Origin: Limonium bicolor
Lineage: Eukaryota > Streptophyta > Magnoliopsida > Caryophyllales > Plumbaginaceae
DNA length: 64,000 nucleotides
Direction of reading: 5' to 3'
Assembly: GCA_023374045.1 (NCBI GenBank)
Contig: CM041782.1
Coordinates: forward strand, 186,886,925 to 186,950,924
The first letter of the stretch is position 1. Every line of letters begins with the position of its first letter. Below, piece by piece: positions 19,746 to 32,436 of this stretch. The notes beneath the pieces are model-generated. The model was not told the DNA's origin, searched no databases, and was given only the letters and a program-made list of their open reading frames with translations. The translations under genes were made by a program, and so were the position numbers.

Positions 19746-22389
19746 TACCACGGTTAAGCCACACGAAAAGCCATCAAGGCGAAATAGAGAACGCTACAGT
19801 TGTAGTATATATTAATACCGGATTGTAAATCCATAAGAACAGAAAAAAAAGACCTTGGAAGGCCCGACGGCCTGACCATGATGAGATGAACCGACCATCA
19901 CCAGCAGGGAGCTGAACTTGACAAATACTAAACCATATAAATACTAGCAACGGTATAACCCACTACAACAACAACCGACAGTACGGTAAGAACACCAATC
20001 TCAACTCCACGAGGAAAATCTAAGAGATCGCTCAATAATTCGAGCAAAAACACTACGTAAGTACAACATACATGGAATGTATCAAAGATACAATAAGGCA
20101 GTCGACCGAACGACTCCCAACAGGGAGGGATAAAACTCCCAGTTTGGACACTAAAAATACCAATAACAAACATTCTACAATGAAGATGTTGGAAAGCCCA
20201 GAAAACAAAGATAAAGAAATAAACTTAAGATATAACCTACAAGGGTTAAGGACATACGAATCCCACGGAGGAAAGCTCAGAGGACTACCCCCACAGAGCG
20301 GGCATAGTCGAGCCGAACAAACTGATGAATGACAGCTAATACTGTTCGTCTAACTCATTAACACCCAAGTATGATTGATCATCAACGGGTGGCGTAGTCA
20401 ACAGAAGTTGAACGAAGCGTTGAGATGGAAGTATAAGACGACAGGATGATATCCAACTTGGACACCTTAAGGCAAACGCCTAATACGAACCTAACCTTGA
20501 CTATTAAAAGACATAAGTCTAGTAAAATGACAGCATTGTCAAAGACATTAAGTAACCTCAGATCACCTGAACAACTTCCCTAGCAGGAAGCAGGATGCAG
20601 CAACTTATCATGAAACCCGATACTACATTTAGTATGTAACCTAACGGTGGATAGTGCTCAAAGAACCAGAATCTTATAGGGATGACCTGCAGATGAGTAA
20701 GAGTACAAATAATGAACTGAGACATTAAGCATTAAGAGCCTACGAGCCAAGGATGTTAACCACATCAGAGCCCGAGGCGCAGTAAGTTATAAGAGAGCTT
20801 GTTTAAGCCACGAAGGGACTACAATTTGTAGATATGAACGGTTACCAAACCTATAACTTAGATTGGGAAGAACATTACCAAGAAAGGGTACCAATGAGAA
20901 TATTGAGATAATGCTAAGGACAGGAGCGGAGAACGAACCATGCCTTTTAGGGTGGGGATACCTCTCCTTGTTGTGAGGCCATGAGTGGGAATGAACCCCT
21001 CAAAAGGGCTTTCACCTATTAGAGATAAAATACACTTTATTTAGAAAATGGAAACTATGAACCTTGAGATTACCTTAGAACATACCAGATACACTTGAGT
21101 AATAAGGAAGGTTGCACAGATAGACCCCATATCCAACACCCAGATGTAAGAATTAGTAATGTCAGAGATAAACATTGTGACTGCACATTATGGCACGTCA
21201 ATTAATCAATGCTCAGAAGAGCTTGTGATTCAGTGGATGACTTCTTCAGTAACCAGTTAAACTACATGGTAGATAACATCACTAAGGATGAAAGAAAGCG
21301 AAAGAAATTAGCCTACTTACGAATCTGAGATTGGAGCATAACATCTTCATATCAAGAGTCAACTATTTTACAACACGGTACGACAACCGCCAATACCGGA
21401 ATGAGAGAACTCCCAGTGTGTTTACACCAAGAAGGGATTGAGTATAAGGTAAGACATTAGAATAAGTGAGTAAGAGGTTGCACCATTAATGGGCAACATG
21501 GTAAAGGCCAACTACCACGGTAGTAATGGTCGTGAGTACAATAGTTAGATAAGTGGATTAAGTCATGGTGCGCGGTAAGGCGACCATTATGTATGAGCCG
21601 TCAAATATTGACACTGAGGCAATTAGATTTATGAGTTAAGACCAGCATAAGTAAGAAAATAAGATGGTAGACGAACTGAGCATTGGTGCCAGTAGTCTGG
21701 ACCTGGTTAGGTAAGATTTCACAGAAGCACACTACCCATTCCTTAAGGAACTGGAAGTGCATTCCTAGTAGCATAAATATGAGAAACAAGATAAGAGGCT
21801 CTACGGAAAGAGACCTCAATTATTAAGAGACCGAATCAGTACGGATACAGAAAGAGCTAGAGCATACAATACCCAAGAACACAGTAAATGGACTTCCCTT
21901 GATTAACTTCAAGAAGAACAATAAATGTTATTATGGAACGATGAAAGAGGAGATCGACAACAGAATACTTCATAATTAGCAATAGCTAAACGTGTGACGG
22001 ACACTATGAGTTTACTAAAACGAGACGTGGGACGACTGCACCCCACAGGGGCTTGCAGGCCTGACACGCTCATTTATGAGTTAGTTGGGTAAGTAGTAAT
22101 GTACCAGTAAGGTACCCCATGCATGTAGACGAGTGGTGTAAGGAACACGGGAGGTAGTCGACTCCGTACCACGGACAACGACGCAAGATCAGACAAGAGC
22201 AGCTACTACCACAGACAGTCGAAGAGAAGAATTCAGTTGAACCAGCAACACAAGGAATCAGAGAACGATAATTAAGGACTATGAAGTGCGAAGAGCACGG
22301 ATTGTTAAGTACAGACATTGGACATGTCTTAAGATGTAAGAGATTAAGACTGTAAAGCGCGATACGCACTAAACAGTAGTTTCAGATTA

Positions 22390-22560
22390 AGAATCATCCT
22401 CAGACCAAAGGTCAGTTGGAGAGAACAATTTAGACATTCGAGAAAACACTAAGAGTATGAACATAAGATCTTCAAGGAGAATGGATAGACGAGTTACAAC
22501 TCATTAAGGCCGTGTATATATAAGATAACGTGTCCATTGAGAGACCAATACCTAAACTGT
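22390..22560 (+). pseudogene. Integrase remnant of element 3
   Basis: One frame reads NHPQT.GQLERTI followed by a stop and TFEKTLR. This is the block around the catalytic Glu of Ty3/gypsy integrases (compare FHPQTDGQTERT in element 1). Later, at 22690-22740, RILDTETKS recalls the segment before the chromodomain. The order and orientation are right, but the frame is broken throughout. Confidence 0.6.
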
Positions 22561-22847
22561 AAGGAGGCAGGAGGATATACAATGCTATAAAAGATAAGTG
22601 AGCAGTTAAGCCTAAGAACATCAGAGTGGTGCAGCGGAAGCTAGCAGATCACTACCTTTGAGATTAGACCAAACTAAGTTAAGAAACGGTATAAGTACCG
22701 TTAAGAATCCTCGATACAGAGACTAAGTCATTTCTGATCGAATTATAAGTAAGATAGATGACATGGAAGCTAGAATGCTTGGTAAGAATTAGACATCTTG
22801 AACTTATGTTCAAGGATGATATAAGTTGATTACGTGGGCGTAATCCA

Positions 22848-22864
22848 TTTTAAGGGGGGTAGAG
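22848..22864 (+). other. Second polypurine tract, element 3
   Basis: TTTTAAGGGGGGTAGAG after GTGGGCGTAATCCA, about 1.15 kb upstream of the 3' LTR. The same core is at the true PPT. Confidence 0.7.
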
Positions 22865-23996
22865 CGAAAACCGCTTAGCGTATGTTTGTGTACTGAGTAC
22901 ATAAACTACGGTGTGCATAGCACAAAATAATTTGAGAATATGTTTTACATAAACATTTTGAGATAAATCATGGTTATTGCACACAGAAGATGTGAATACC
23001 ATACATATTAAGTACCTATCTTGTTAACTCCGGTGTGAGTACAAGTTAAGAGAATTAAGGAGAGGTTAAGGAGACTTAAGAAATAAGGAATATATGAGGT
23101 ATGAGTCGATATGAGACTAGTGTGAGATAAGAATAAGATAACACTATGAGATATCATTTGATATGAGTATGAGGAAGGAAATGTAATGCTATGAGATATA
23201 AGATGGTGAGAATTGGTATGGGACAGTTATAGAACTTAGTAGGAATTTAAGTCTTGAGGTAATTACTAAGATGAATTGGGAATGTTTGATGGAATGAGTC
23301 CACACTTTGGAGATGTATTGATTATGATTAGAAGAACTAAAAAGATAGAAAATTGGACATGAGTGAATTATTTGGATCTTTGAAAATGACGTGGGAGGTG
23401 GAACTTGATTTTCTAGGGATCAAGGGAAACCGAACACAAATTGGGTGGAAGGATAGTTCTACACTGATGCTGATCACATCAGGGTTGGATGATTCCTGAA
23501 ACTCCCTACCAGTGGTCACAATTAAATCACACTATGGATAGAGGCCTTAGGATAAAATGAAATTGGAGTTGATTGTATTTTTAATTAGAGGAATTATTCC
23601 TCACATGACCTCGTAAAAAGGATTACCTTTTTACTGAGTCTCGCCCATGAAGTCGAGGACGCACGAGCCTTTGTCTTCGGACCGGTGACATGGGGAGAGC
23701 AGAGTGTTTTGTATTCTGGCCCATGGTGACGAGGACGAATGAGCCATTGTCTACGGACCGGTGACATGGGAGAATACGTTGGAAGTTATGTGAATGTTTT
23801 AATCATCAAAAGGAACAAAAAATTTTGAGTGTTATACATGCTTAAGCATGTTGTGTGATATTTAAGAATAGATATGGTGGACCTAAGGATTCAAGGAGTT
23901 TAAGTATACATAAGTACGATCTATATGATCTAAGGAATGAGGTAAGACATGTATTCTAATAAGATAAGATGCATGGGAACTTTGGGGACAAAGTTC

Positions 23997-24013
23997 TTTT
24001 AAGGGGGGTAGAT
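23997..24013 (+). other. 3' polypurine tract, element 3
   Basis: TTTTAAGGGGGGTAGAT directly before TGAAATACCCC. It is preceded by ACTTTGGGGACAAAGTTC, a short inverted repeat also seen (with GAGGGC) in elements 1 and 4. Confidence 0.88.
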
Positions 24014-27000
24014 TGAAATACCCCAAACCTAAGTATGCTAAGTAAACATCACATGATGTAGTAAGGCTAAATATGCCTTAGAAAGATTGGTAGACAATTT
24101 AAACCAAGGAAAACACAAGAAAGTGCCTTAAGGGCAATCAGGGCAAAAACGTGCTCTAAGCTTGGAGAGACTTGGGTGAGTACCCAAATATCATGATAAG
24201 ACCTTAGTAATATTCTAATGGTCATTTTAAATCAATTAGCAAAGAAAACCAAGCTTGAAAACAAGTTAAAACACAAAATGTGCTTTAAGAGTCTTAAAGC
24301 ACATTTTTGAGAAATTGTCTTAGAATTGAGTTTTGAGTGGCTAAATGTCCATCATTACTCTTTAATCAACATGTGTACTAATTAGTATCACATTAGGAAG
24401 CCTAAATCAATGGGAAACCAAAAATTTCACGAATATGTGCACTAATTAGTGAATAGTGCCAAATAGTGCCCAAATTAAGCTTAAGTCAACATAAGTCAAT
24501 GAGATGGTCAACTAAGACCATAAATATCTCCAACTACAAGAGGGGGGCCGGTTTTTGATGTAGGAGTCACCACATGACTAAGCAAATAAAGGAAAAGAAG
24601 AGTAAAAGAGGAATAGTACTATTTGCTTTATAAAAGCAAATACCTTATATTAGCCTACCTCTCTCCTCTCTTCTTCATTTCTCTTCTTCTTCCACGGTTC
24701 TTTTCTTCTTTTCCTCTGTTCCAAACCGTCCCAAGCAGCCTCCATTGTTGCTTCACCTTGCTTTGGCAACAACTTACTCATTTTAGCTCCAAATCAAAAA
24801 CTAAACATATTATTCTTAGTTAGCTCAAGCTCTAGCTTTCTATCTTTTCAAATCTTGCAAAGCTCAAGTTTGGTGCCATGAGAAAACTCCATTGATGGAG
24901 GAAAATCAAGTTTGAAGAGCTCATTAGCTTCTCCATTCTCTTAAGGTAAAGAAAATGTAAGAAAAACCATGTTTCCATCATCTCTTGTACATGGCCGAAA
25001 ATTTCTACTCATGGGGCCTTGTTTTTATGCCTTGTTCTAGCTTGATTTATTCACCAAGGACTAGTGGAGGTCCTATTTCATTCAATGCCAAAGTCTACCT
25101 TGAGACTTCAAAGGTAATCATCCACTTTTATGCCTTAGAACACATTTCTAACCTAGGTTTTTATTCCTTGAGGTTAGTGTATTGTTTAGTACTCATATGA
25201 GTCTTGAATATTGATTAGAACATTGGCAAGGGGAATTTAAGTGGTGGCCGAGATCTATGCAAGAAGAAGGTCTAAGGAGGAGATTAAGATAAGCTTGAGA
25301 AAACAAGGTAAAATGCTTACCTAATGGTGGTTTAAGATTAAGGAATGAGTTTTAGATAAGTACCAATGTAGCTTAGAGCTTACATTGTGTATTGGGTTAT
25401 ATAACCTAAGAAAAAGAACTTAAACAAGCTTATGAACTTGTGATTAAGGAGCTAATGAGAATGAGTTAGTATATAAGTTTAAGGTGGATTTTAAGAGCAT
25501 TATAACTACTATGAGATTGATGAGTGTATTTGCAGGTTGAAAGCTTTTATATGTGGGAAATTCAGTGTTTAAGTTTAAGTCATTTAAGGGCCTAAGAGCC
25601 ATGTCATTTAAGAGCCTTGGTGCTATGCAATTTAAGATTATTGCAATATAATGAGTTGTTGTGAATGAGTTGGTTTAGTGATGAGATGTGGTGAGAAAAA
25701 CAATGCATTTGGGCATGAGAATATACTAGCGGAGCTATGGCGAAATTTGAGTAGAAAATAAGTGCTTAGGTGATGGTGGTGAATTAATATGACCTAGGAT
25801 TTACTAGGAGTCATTATGAAGAATTTGAGTGGAAATGAGTTAACTAAGGAGTTCTTGAGGATGAGAATGACCTAGAATGGTCTATGAGGAAGTTAGAGTT
25901 TAGATGGGTGTATTGAACCACCAAATCATGGTATGAGGAATAGTAAGACTTGTGCAAATCTGGAGGAAATGATGTGTAATGCTTTGAGATGATTTAGGTA
26001 TGAACTAAGAGAAGAACAATGAGAGTTCGAGAAGTTTGTGTAAGAGGTGGTGATGTTAGTGGTGGACTAGTAAGGTTTAGTTGAATGGTAATGTGTGGAC
26101 TTGGGTGATGGAAGTGAAAATGGTAGGAGGATATTGTAAGTCATCAAGGAAAATGACTAGAAACGTATAAGAGGGTATGATCATGAGAATGGTGAGTAAG
26201 TTGCATAAGAGAAGTGGAAATGTCTAAGGAGGGTGTTGCATGGTTAAGGTAAATGAAGAACAATGTCAAGGTATTAAGATAATGGAAAGAAATGTATAAG
26301 CAAGCTTAAGAGTTTAAGAGTGATGAGTAACAAGTGAAAAGAAGAGAAATTGTGCATGGACATGCAAGATAACCTTGGAAGGTTTAACAAGCAATGATGT
26401 TAAGGAGGAGTTATATGGGTAGAAAAGAAACACTTTGGTTAGTTGAAGTTTTAGACAAAATGTACATGTTAGAAATATAAGGAATTAATTGACAAGTGTT
26501 AGGAATTTCTTACAAGAATTGAGCTAAAGGTTGGAATGATCTTTGGAGGTGATTTTAATGAGTTTGGTGGAGGTTATAAGGTAGGTTTGATGTGCCAAAT
26601 GATGTTAGAACACATTAGGAGGCTTGAGGAATAATTTGGAGAAAGTTTGACAATATATGGGAAGTTTCTGCAGCCGACCTACCCAGGGGACCGACCCCAG
26701 TCTGGGTCGGTCGGGCTGAAACTGTGAATTTGCTAACGAGGTGTCCCTCGGCTTGTGTGCTATTTGTTTTGTGTGCTCACTAAACAAGATAAAGCATGCA
26801 ACCGGAATATATTATATTTCTTGTATTGTTGTGTGATGTTTGAAAACTAACACAACATACCGTAAGAAACTTACTAACCAATGTTTAGTAAGGAATTGAG
26901 TGAGACTAAGGAACGCCCCCTAATAAGGGACGATATGAACCGAAAGAGGTTAACCAACAAATATGGTCTTGAGATTACTACTGACTGGAACTTGAGTGAG

Positions 27001-28153
27001 GAAACCCGGGACCGATCTCCGGTCATGCATGCTAAGGAAAAAGGGGGACGGTATCTGAATCAGATCCGCCCTCCACTTAAGGACTTGTCTTCGGACTTGT
27101 AGCCTAGGGCCGGTTGCCGGCTCAGCTACGCTGGATTCCCGTCCAGGGTAGGTGGCATTAAGTTGGTGCGGTGGGATCACCTAAATCCCAGGTTTGGACT
27201 TAGGCTACAACCATTCCCCTCCAGGAACGGTTTGTATTCTGAGAATAAGTTAAGAATAAGATAAGTTACAATCATTCCTTTTTAAAGGATGATTTGTATT
27301 GTTAAGATTAAGATTAAGTTAAGAATAAGATAAGTTACAATCATTCCTTTTTAAAGGATGATTTGTATTGTTAAGATTAAGATTAAGTTAAGATTAAGAT
27401 AAGTTACAATCATTCCTTTTTAAAGGATGATTGTATTGTTAAGATTAAGATTAAGTTAAGATTAGATAAGTTACAATCATTCCTTTTAAAGGATGATTTG
27501 TATAATTAAGATTAAGATAAGCAACATCCACTCCTTATTAAAGGATGTTGTTTCTAAGGTTAAGATAAGACTAAGATAAGGCGAGATAAGGATGGACTAA
27601 GGTTAAGAGGGAACATTACTTAAGGAGTTAAATAACTAACTCTCCAATTAAGGGAACGCATTTAAGTCGTTCATTGTGTGTGAACTTTGATTGTTCATAT
27701 ATGGATTGTTGTTTACAGCATTTACTATATGTTGTGCATCTAATCAACCTCCATGCTATCGACAATTAGTCGTCGTAGCCACGTTAGCTTGGGGGCCATG
27801 AGGGGATCGTACCAGCATTCGTGCTGACCCCCTTTGGGGGCTGTTTTTACTACACAGGTACATCAGGAAGCGGTCGTCGCAAGAGTAAGAAGAAGGAGTA
27901 CAAGTGTTAAGGACTAAGTATGGCCTACGAGTTGTGCATGTACACTCGTGTGGCAATTGAGTTAGTAAATGTATAGGATGTGAGGGGAATGTAAGAAGGA
28001 CATGTTATTGGTTAAGATTGTTGTACTAATGTTCGGTATATTCTGTAGTCAGACCGTGGCAAGGTCCTGGATTGTAAAGAATTCCGCTGTGACATGTATA
28101 TATATATGCTGTTAAGTTGCGAGACCACATCTGGATTGAGTTGGGGTGTTACA
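24014..28153 (+). repeat. 3' LTR of element 3
   Basis: 4140 bp. It matches the 5' LTR except for small indels and the loss of about 400 bp that correspond to roughly 16965-17360 there. The join at about 26733 is GAATTTG|CTAACGAGG; TTG occurs at both deletion ends, suggesting a microhomology-mediated deletion. Confidence 0.93.
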
Positions 28154-28158
28154 GTTGT

Positions 28159-30696
28159 ACTTGTATCCGACGTTCCTCCGGTGTTCACAAATCAAATCCT
28201 ATGATATACATACAATCGAGTGATTAATCTAACTATCATTAACTAAACTCGATTACTCTTACATTTCCTAACTCATACTTACTATACCTTTACAATTCTT
28301 ATACTTACATATGGTTTACTTACTCTTTGTTACTTTTAAAACTTGTTCATACTCTTAATGACCTTTAAACATCCTTAATTAAGTCCTATTTACCTTATAC
28401 TACCATTACTATTCACTTCCTTACCTTAGTACCCATTCAATAAGCTTAGTTTACAAGTTTGTTGTTGGTCCGGGACCTTGTCAAGGTCTTAATCCCGGAC
28501 CAACAGGTGGTCCAACTCTCGGGTCATTTTTGGTGCCTGGTCTGGGTCCTTGTACAGGGTTCAAGTCCCGGACCATCAGTATGTCCAGTCTCGAACAGAA
28601 ATTTCAAGTGGTCCGGGTCTTCTTACTTAAGGTAAGTCCCGGACCAAGACTTAGGCAACTCTCGGTGTGTTTTTGTAGGGTGGTCCGGGTCCTTGTATGG
28701 GACTTAAGTCCCGGACCACCATCTTACTACAACTCTCGGCTATTTTATTCAACTGGTCCGGGACTTAGTCCTAGACTTAAGTCCCGGACCCTGCTATCAG
28801 TTTTACAGATTTTACAGTTTTCTTTATCTGTTACAAACCAAATTTTGCCTAATTAATCCCCCATTGTTCCTACACTGAATCCCACACCTAATTAGCCTCC
28901 TAAACATGTTTAATTCCTTTACTAACCTATTACACCTTTTATACTAATTCACTCTCATATTTTCTAAGTTTCTCATCTCATCACTTACCTTATCTTCCTT
29001 TGGTTGCATTATGCTACAGATTTTAAACTCTCACTTTCCCCATCTATTGCTCCCTCTTATAATGCCATTTCTAGAGCTTACAATACACTAGCTATCTCTC
29101 ATGACCTACCAACTAAACAACTCCAATTAAAATCTGTTACAAGGATATACTTTCACCTAGTTTTCTAGTTTCTTAAGTGTTCTAATCCTAGGTAAATTTT
29201 GCCATAGTCTCCCCTATAATTATACACTCTCACCACTTTGTTTCACTCACATAAATGATCCATACCACCTGTTTATAGCCAATATCAATATACCCAACTC
29301 TCATACACAAATACCACACTAAACAACATTAAATCCCTACACTCAAACATTAATTCCCATCTATGTTTTAACATGTTTTAAAATGTCTTTTAAGGGTTTA
29401 AAAACAGTTTGGTTCTTTCCTACATTATACCTCTACTCATTACCATTGTACACTACACATTTATACCACTAAAATCTGTTACATTACACATTACTAAACT
29501 ACACAAAAGATGAGTGTAATTACCTTGTTTCTTCTTCTAGTTCTTCCTTTTCTCCTTCTTGCTTCTTCCTTCTTCCTTCTATCTCTTTCCACCGGTTTTA
29601 GCAACATAAATCCTCTAACACTACACCCATATATACACACCATTTTAATACACTAACTAACCCTTAATCATTCTTTAAAGCTTAATGCATATTTTAGGGT
29701 TTAGAAATTCCATTACCTTGTAAGGGTATAAGTGAAGCTTGGTATGGCTCAAGAACAATATTCTCACCCTCCAAGAGTGCCAAAATCGGCTAGAGTACAA
29801 AGGGGCAAACAAGGGTTTAGCTTTAAATTTCGTTTTGCCCACAAGGCTAGAAAAACAATGAGGTTTCAAGAATATTTTTACCTCAAGATGACAAGGAGAA
29901 GGAGGTGGTTCTAATGGTAGTCTTGAAGCTCCAAATGCTCCACACCCATGGAGATGAAGATGCTCCTTTACGGATTTTGGAAAGAGGGAAATACTCTCCT
30001 TGATGAGAGGAAGACAATGGTGTAATTTTTATAATTTTTGGAGGAGGTTTAAGGGAGTAACAAGAGGAGAGAAGTGGAGAATGGTGTGAGTTCTCTTATT
30101 TCTCCATTGCTGTCGCCAGGAAGAAGAAGAAAGAATCAGAGAGTGAGGGAGATGGGGGCTGTGTACGTGAGTGAAGAGAATGGGGTAGGAGAGAGAATGT
30201 GAGGTAGAGTAGTAAAGTAGTTTACTTTATTGTTTTTAATTATTTTGTTGTTTTGTAAATAACAGAGGATAAGTGAGTGTGTGAGAGAGAGGGATGGGGG
30301 CCGGCTGGCACACCGCACACACACACACTTTACATTTTTATTTTCAAAAGTGGACACATAAGTTTGAGTTATTTATGTTTCCACCCCACAACTTCCCGTT
30401 TTTGACAGTTTTTACAAATTTCTCGTTTTATTGATTTTATTGGTTCTAAAGTTTCACTAATATTTATTAATGACTATTTAGTTGACCAAAATTTTTACGA
30501 GTCTATTTGACCCGCTTAAAGTCACGTTTTCCCGGTTTCCTTGAAGAACGTGCTTTAAGGTTCGTTAGTGTTTTTGATCCATTTTAAGGATCCGTTTTCT
30601 TCGGGATTTGTTCCCTCATGATTGTTTAGACATAATTAAGCTTCTAAATTACTTATTAGTATAATTAATCACTATTTTTAATTACGGGGTATTTCA
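28159..30696 (-). repeat. 3' LTR of Tekay element 1b, proximal piece
   Basis: Continues the LTR piece 12927-14260 after element 3 and its second GTTGT copy. Net LTR length is about 3.87 kb. On the - strand it starts TGAAATACCCCG at 30696. The palindrome array is at 28464-28792. Confidence 0.92.
28464..28792 (-). repeat. Palindrome array of the element 1b 3' LTR
   Basis: The same five-unit array as 9211-9540. One unit here has TTAATCCCGG instead of TTAAGTCCCGG, a right-arm-specific change. Confidence 0.85.
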
Positions 30697-30710
30697 ATCT
30701 ACCCCCCTTA
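30697..30710 (-). other. 3' polypurine tract, element 1b
   Basis: Minus-strand TAAGGGGGGTAGAT directly before the LTR. Confidence 0.88.
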
Positions 30711-31101
30711 AGAAACTTTGCCCTCAAAGTTGCTCAAGGGTTAATAGTTTAATTATTCTACTCATTAGGCAAACCGATTGCCGTAATGTGTCTTACTACA
30801 CCTATGAGGTGTTTATTTTCTCCACATTGCAAACATACACAATTCAAGCACAATACGAATTCACATACACAATGCACCTTTTTCATACATACCATCACAT
30901 CCACATTACACAATACAACACTGCAATTCACAATACACATTACTCAGATACATTACACATTACACATACACATCCATGCACTAAACATTACACATGCATA
31001 CATACACATACCAAATCCACTTGCACTACATGTGCCATCAACATATATTACAATACCTACACACTATGCAATGCACACCCAAAGCAATGCAAAAGAAAAA
31101 A

Positions 31102-31120
31102 GGCTCTACCCCCCTTAAAA
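31102..31120 (-). other. Second polypurine tract, element 1b
   Basis: Minus-strand TTTTAAGGGGGGTAGAGCC just after the pol stop, equivalent to 6901-6917. Bases 30711-31101 are low-complexity CA/TG sequence with no gene. Confidence 0.7.
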
Positions 31121-31162
31121 AAGGGGTACGCACCGTACCCGTATTTACAGACACTAGACTAT

Positions 31163-31606
31163 CTAGTCTATGAATAACTGTGGGTACTTCGCCTTCATGG
31201 AATCTTCCAACTCCCATGTCGCTTCTTCGACATCATGGTTTGACCATAGGACCTTCACTATTCGGATAGACATGTGGCGAGTGTCTCTGGTCTTCCTATC
31301 AAGGATTCTGACGGGAGTTTCAACGTATCTCATTGTCGGCTCAATGGACAGTCTCTCGGGCTCTAGGACATGAGAAGGATCAGCAATGCACTTCTTGAGT
31401 TGTGACACATGAAATACATCATGGGCACGTCCCACGTCCTCAAGTAGTGCTAACCTGTAGGCTACAGCTCCAACTCTTTCGGTGATAGCATACGGCCCTA
31501 CAAACATTGGGCTCAGCTTGCCCTTCTGGCCAAATCGGAAGACACCCTTCATAGGTGAAACGCGTAAGAACACTTGGTCGCCCACGGCGAACTCAAGGTC
31601 ACGTCA
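31163..31606 (-). pseudogene. Integrase C-terminus with chromodomain, element 1b
   Basis: 140 codons open from 31585: GDQVFLRVSPMKGVFRFGQKG, FVGPYAITERVG (GPY/F module), DVFHVSQLKK, then the chromodomain VKVLWSNHDVEEATWE and a terminal YPQLFID. Compared with the left copy it has Met for Lys before FVGPY. It is separated from the integrase core by the same tandem TGA codons that break the left copy. As part of the integrase it would have bound heterochromatin marks. Confidence 0.88.
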
Positions 31607-32401
31607 TCACACATCCGCATAGGATTTCTGTCTATCCTCGGCTGCCTTCATATTTGCTCGAATCTGCTGAACTTCAGCTTGTACTTGTTCAAGATACTCC
31701 GGTCCTATGATGACCGCTTCGCTTGACTCATCCCAACACAAGGGCGTACGGCACGGTCTACCGTATAGGGCTTGGAAAGGCGACATCTTAATCGAAGCAT
31801 GGTAGCTGTTATTGTACGAAAACTCGATAAGATGAAGCTTATCTAACCAACTCCCCTGAAAGTCTAAGGCACGTGCCCGAAGCATGTCCTCTAGTGTCTG
31901 GATGGTCCTTTCTGTCTGACCGTCGGTCTGAGGATGGAAGGCGGTACTCAACTTCAATTCTATACCCAGCGCTTCCCGTGTAGCTCTCCAGTATCTCGAA
32001 AGAAATCTGGTGTCACGGTCAGATACTATAGTCTTCGGGACTCCGTGGTGTCTGATAATCTCCTTGTCAAATAGCTCAGCTAGCTTCACTACCTTCCAGG
32101 TGTCCTTCATCGGTATGAATCGGGCAACCTTGGTAAGGCGATCGACTACAACCCAGATCATGTTGAGTCCTCCCCTGGCAGGTGGGAGTCCTACAACAAA
32201 ATCCATGGAGATATCGTGGAACTTCCACTCTGGAACTGGCATCGATTGTACCATTGCGCCCGGTCTACGATGTTCAAATTTCACCTTTTGGCATGTCAAG
32301 CATCTCAATACAAACTCCATCACATCTGATTTCATCCCAGACCACCAGAAGTACCTCTTCATGTCTTTGTACATCTTGGAGGCTCCTGGATGAACTGACA
32401 A
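31607..32401 (-). pseudogene. Integrase zinc finger and core, element 1b
   Basis: 264 codons open. The HHCC finger (VHPG, CLTCQKVKFEH) is followed by the D,D,E core: SMDFVVGLPPARGG, TIVSDRDTRFLSRYW, FHPQTDGQTERTIQTLEDML. The segment YNNSYHASIKMSPFQALYGR is the conserved block after the core. It runs through CWDESSEAVIIGPEYL without the frameshift seen in the left arm, ending at the tandem TGA. Upstream it is cut off from the tether (32437-32727, [11 protein letters not shown]) by the shared TGA at 32416-32418. Catalytic residues are intact, but the polyprotein cannot be made. Confidence 0.88.
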
Positions 32402-32436
32402 TGTAGAACTGTGTGACTCTCACAGGATGCGATCCC

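Larger units (their letters stand above)
18809..23996 (+). other. Internal region of element 3, non-coding
   Basis: About 5.2 kb without an open gag or pol frame. Fragments align by eye with the internal region of element 4 (for example AACGCCAGAGAGA and CCCGATCTGGCAGTT near 18976-19030 versus the complement of 56855-56910). An integrase remnant lies at 22390-22560. The stretch 22865-23996 holds no recognisable gene. The even spread of stops and indels suggests a long period without selection on protein. Confidence 0.7.
14261..28153 (+). mobile_element. Element 3: complete Tekay-like LTR element without coding capacity
   Basis: 13.9 kb, flanked by the perfect 5 bp target duplication GTTGT (14256-14260 and 28154-28158) inside the 3' LTR of element 1b. 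LTRs are 14261-18777 and 24014-28153, with an iMet-type PBS and a PPT. Outside a 400 bp deletion and small indels the LTRs are nearly identical, so insertion was recent. The 5.2 kb internal region nevertheless has no gag or pol frame longer than about 115 codons. It fits a large retrotransposon derivative moved in trans by a related autonomous element. Confidence 0.9.
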
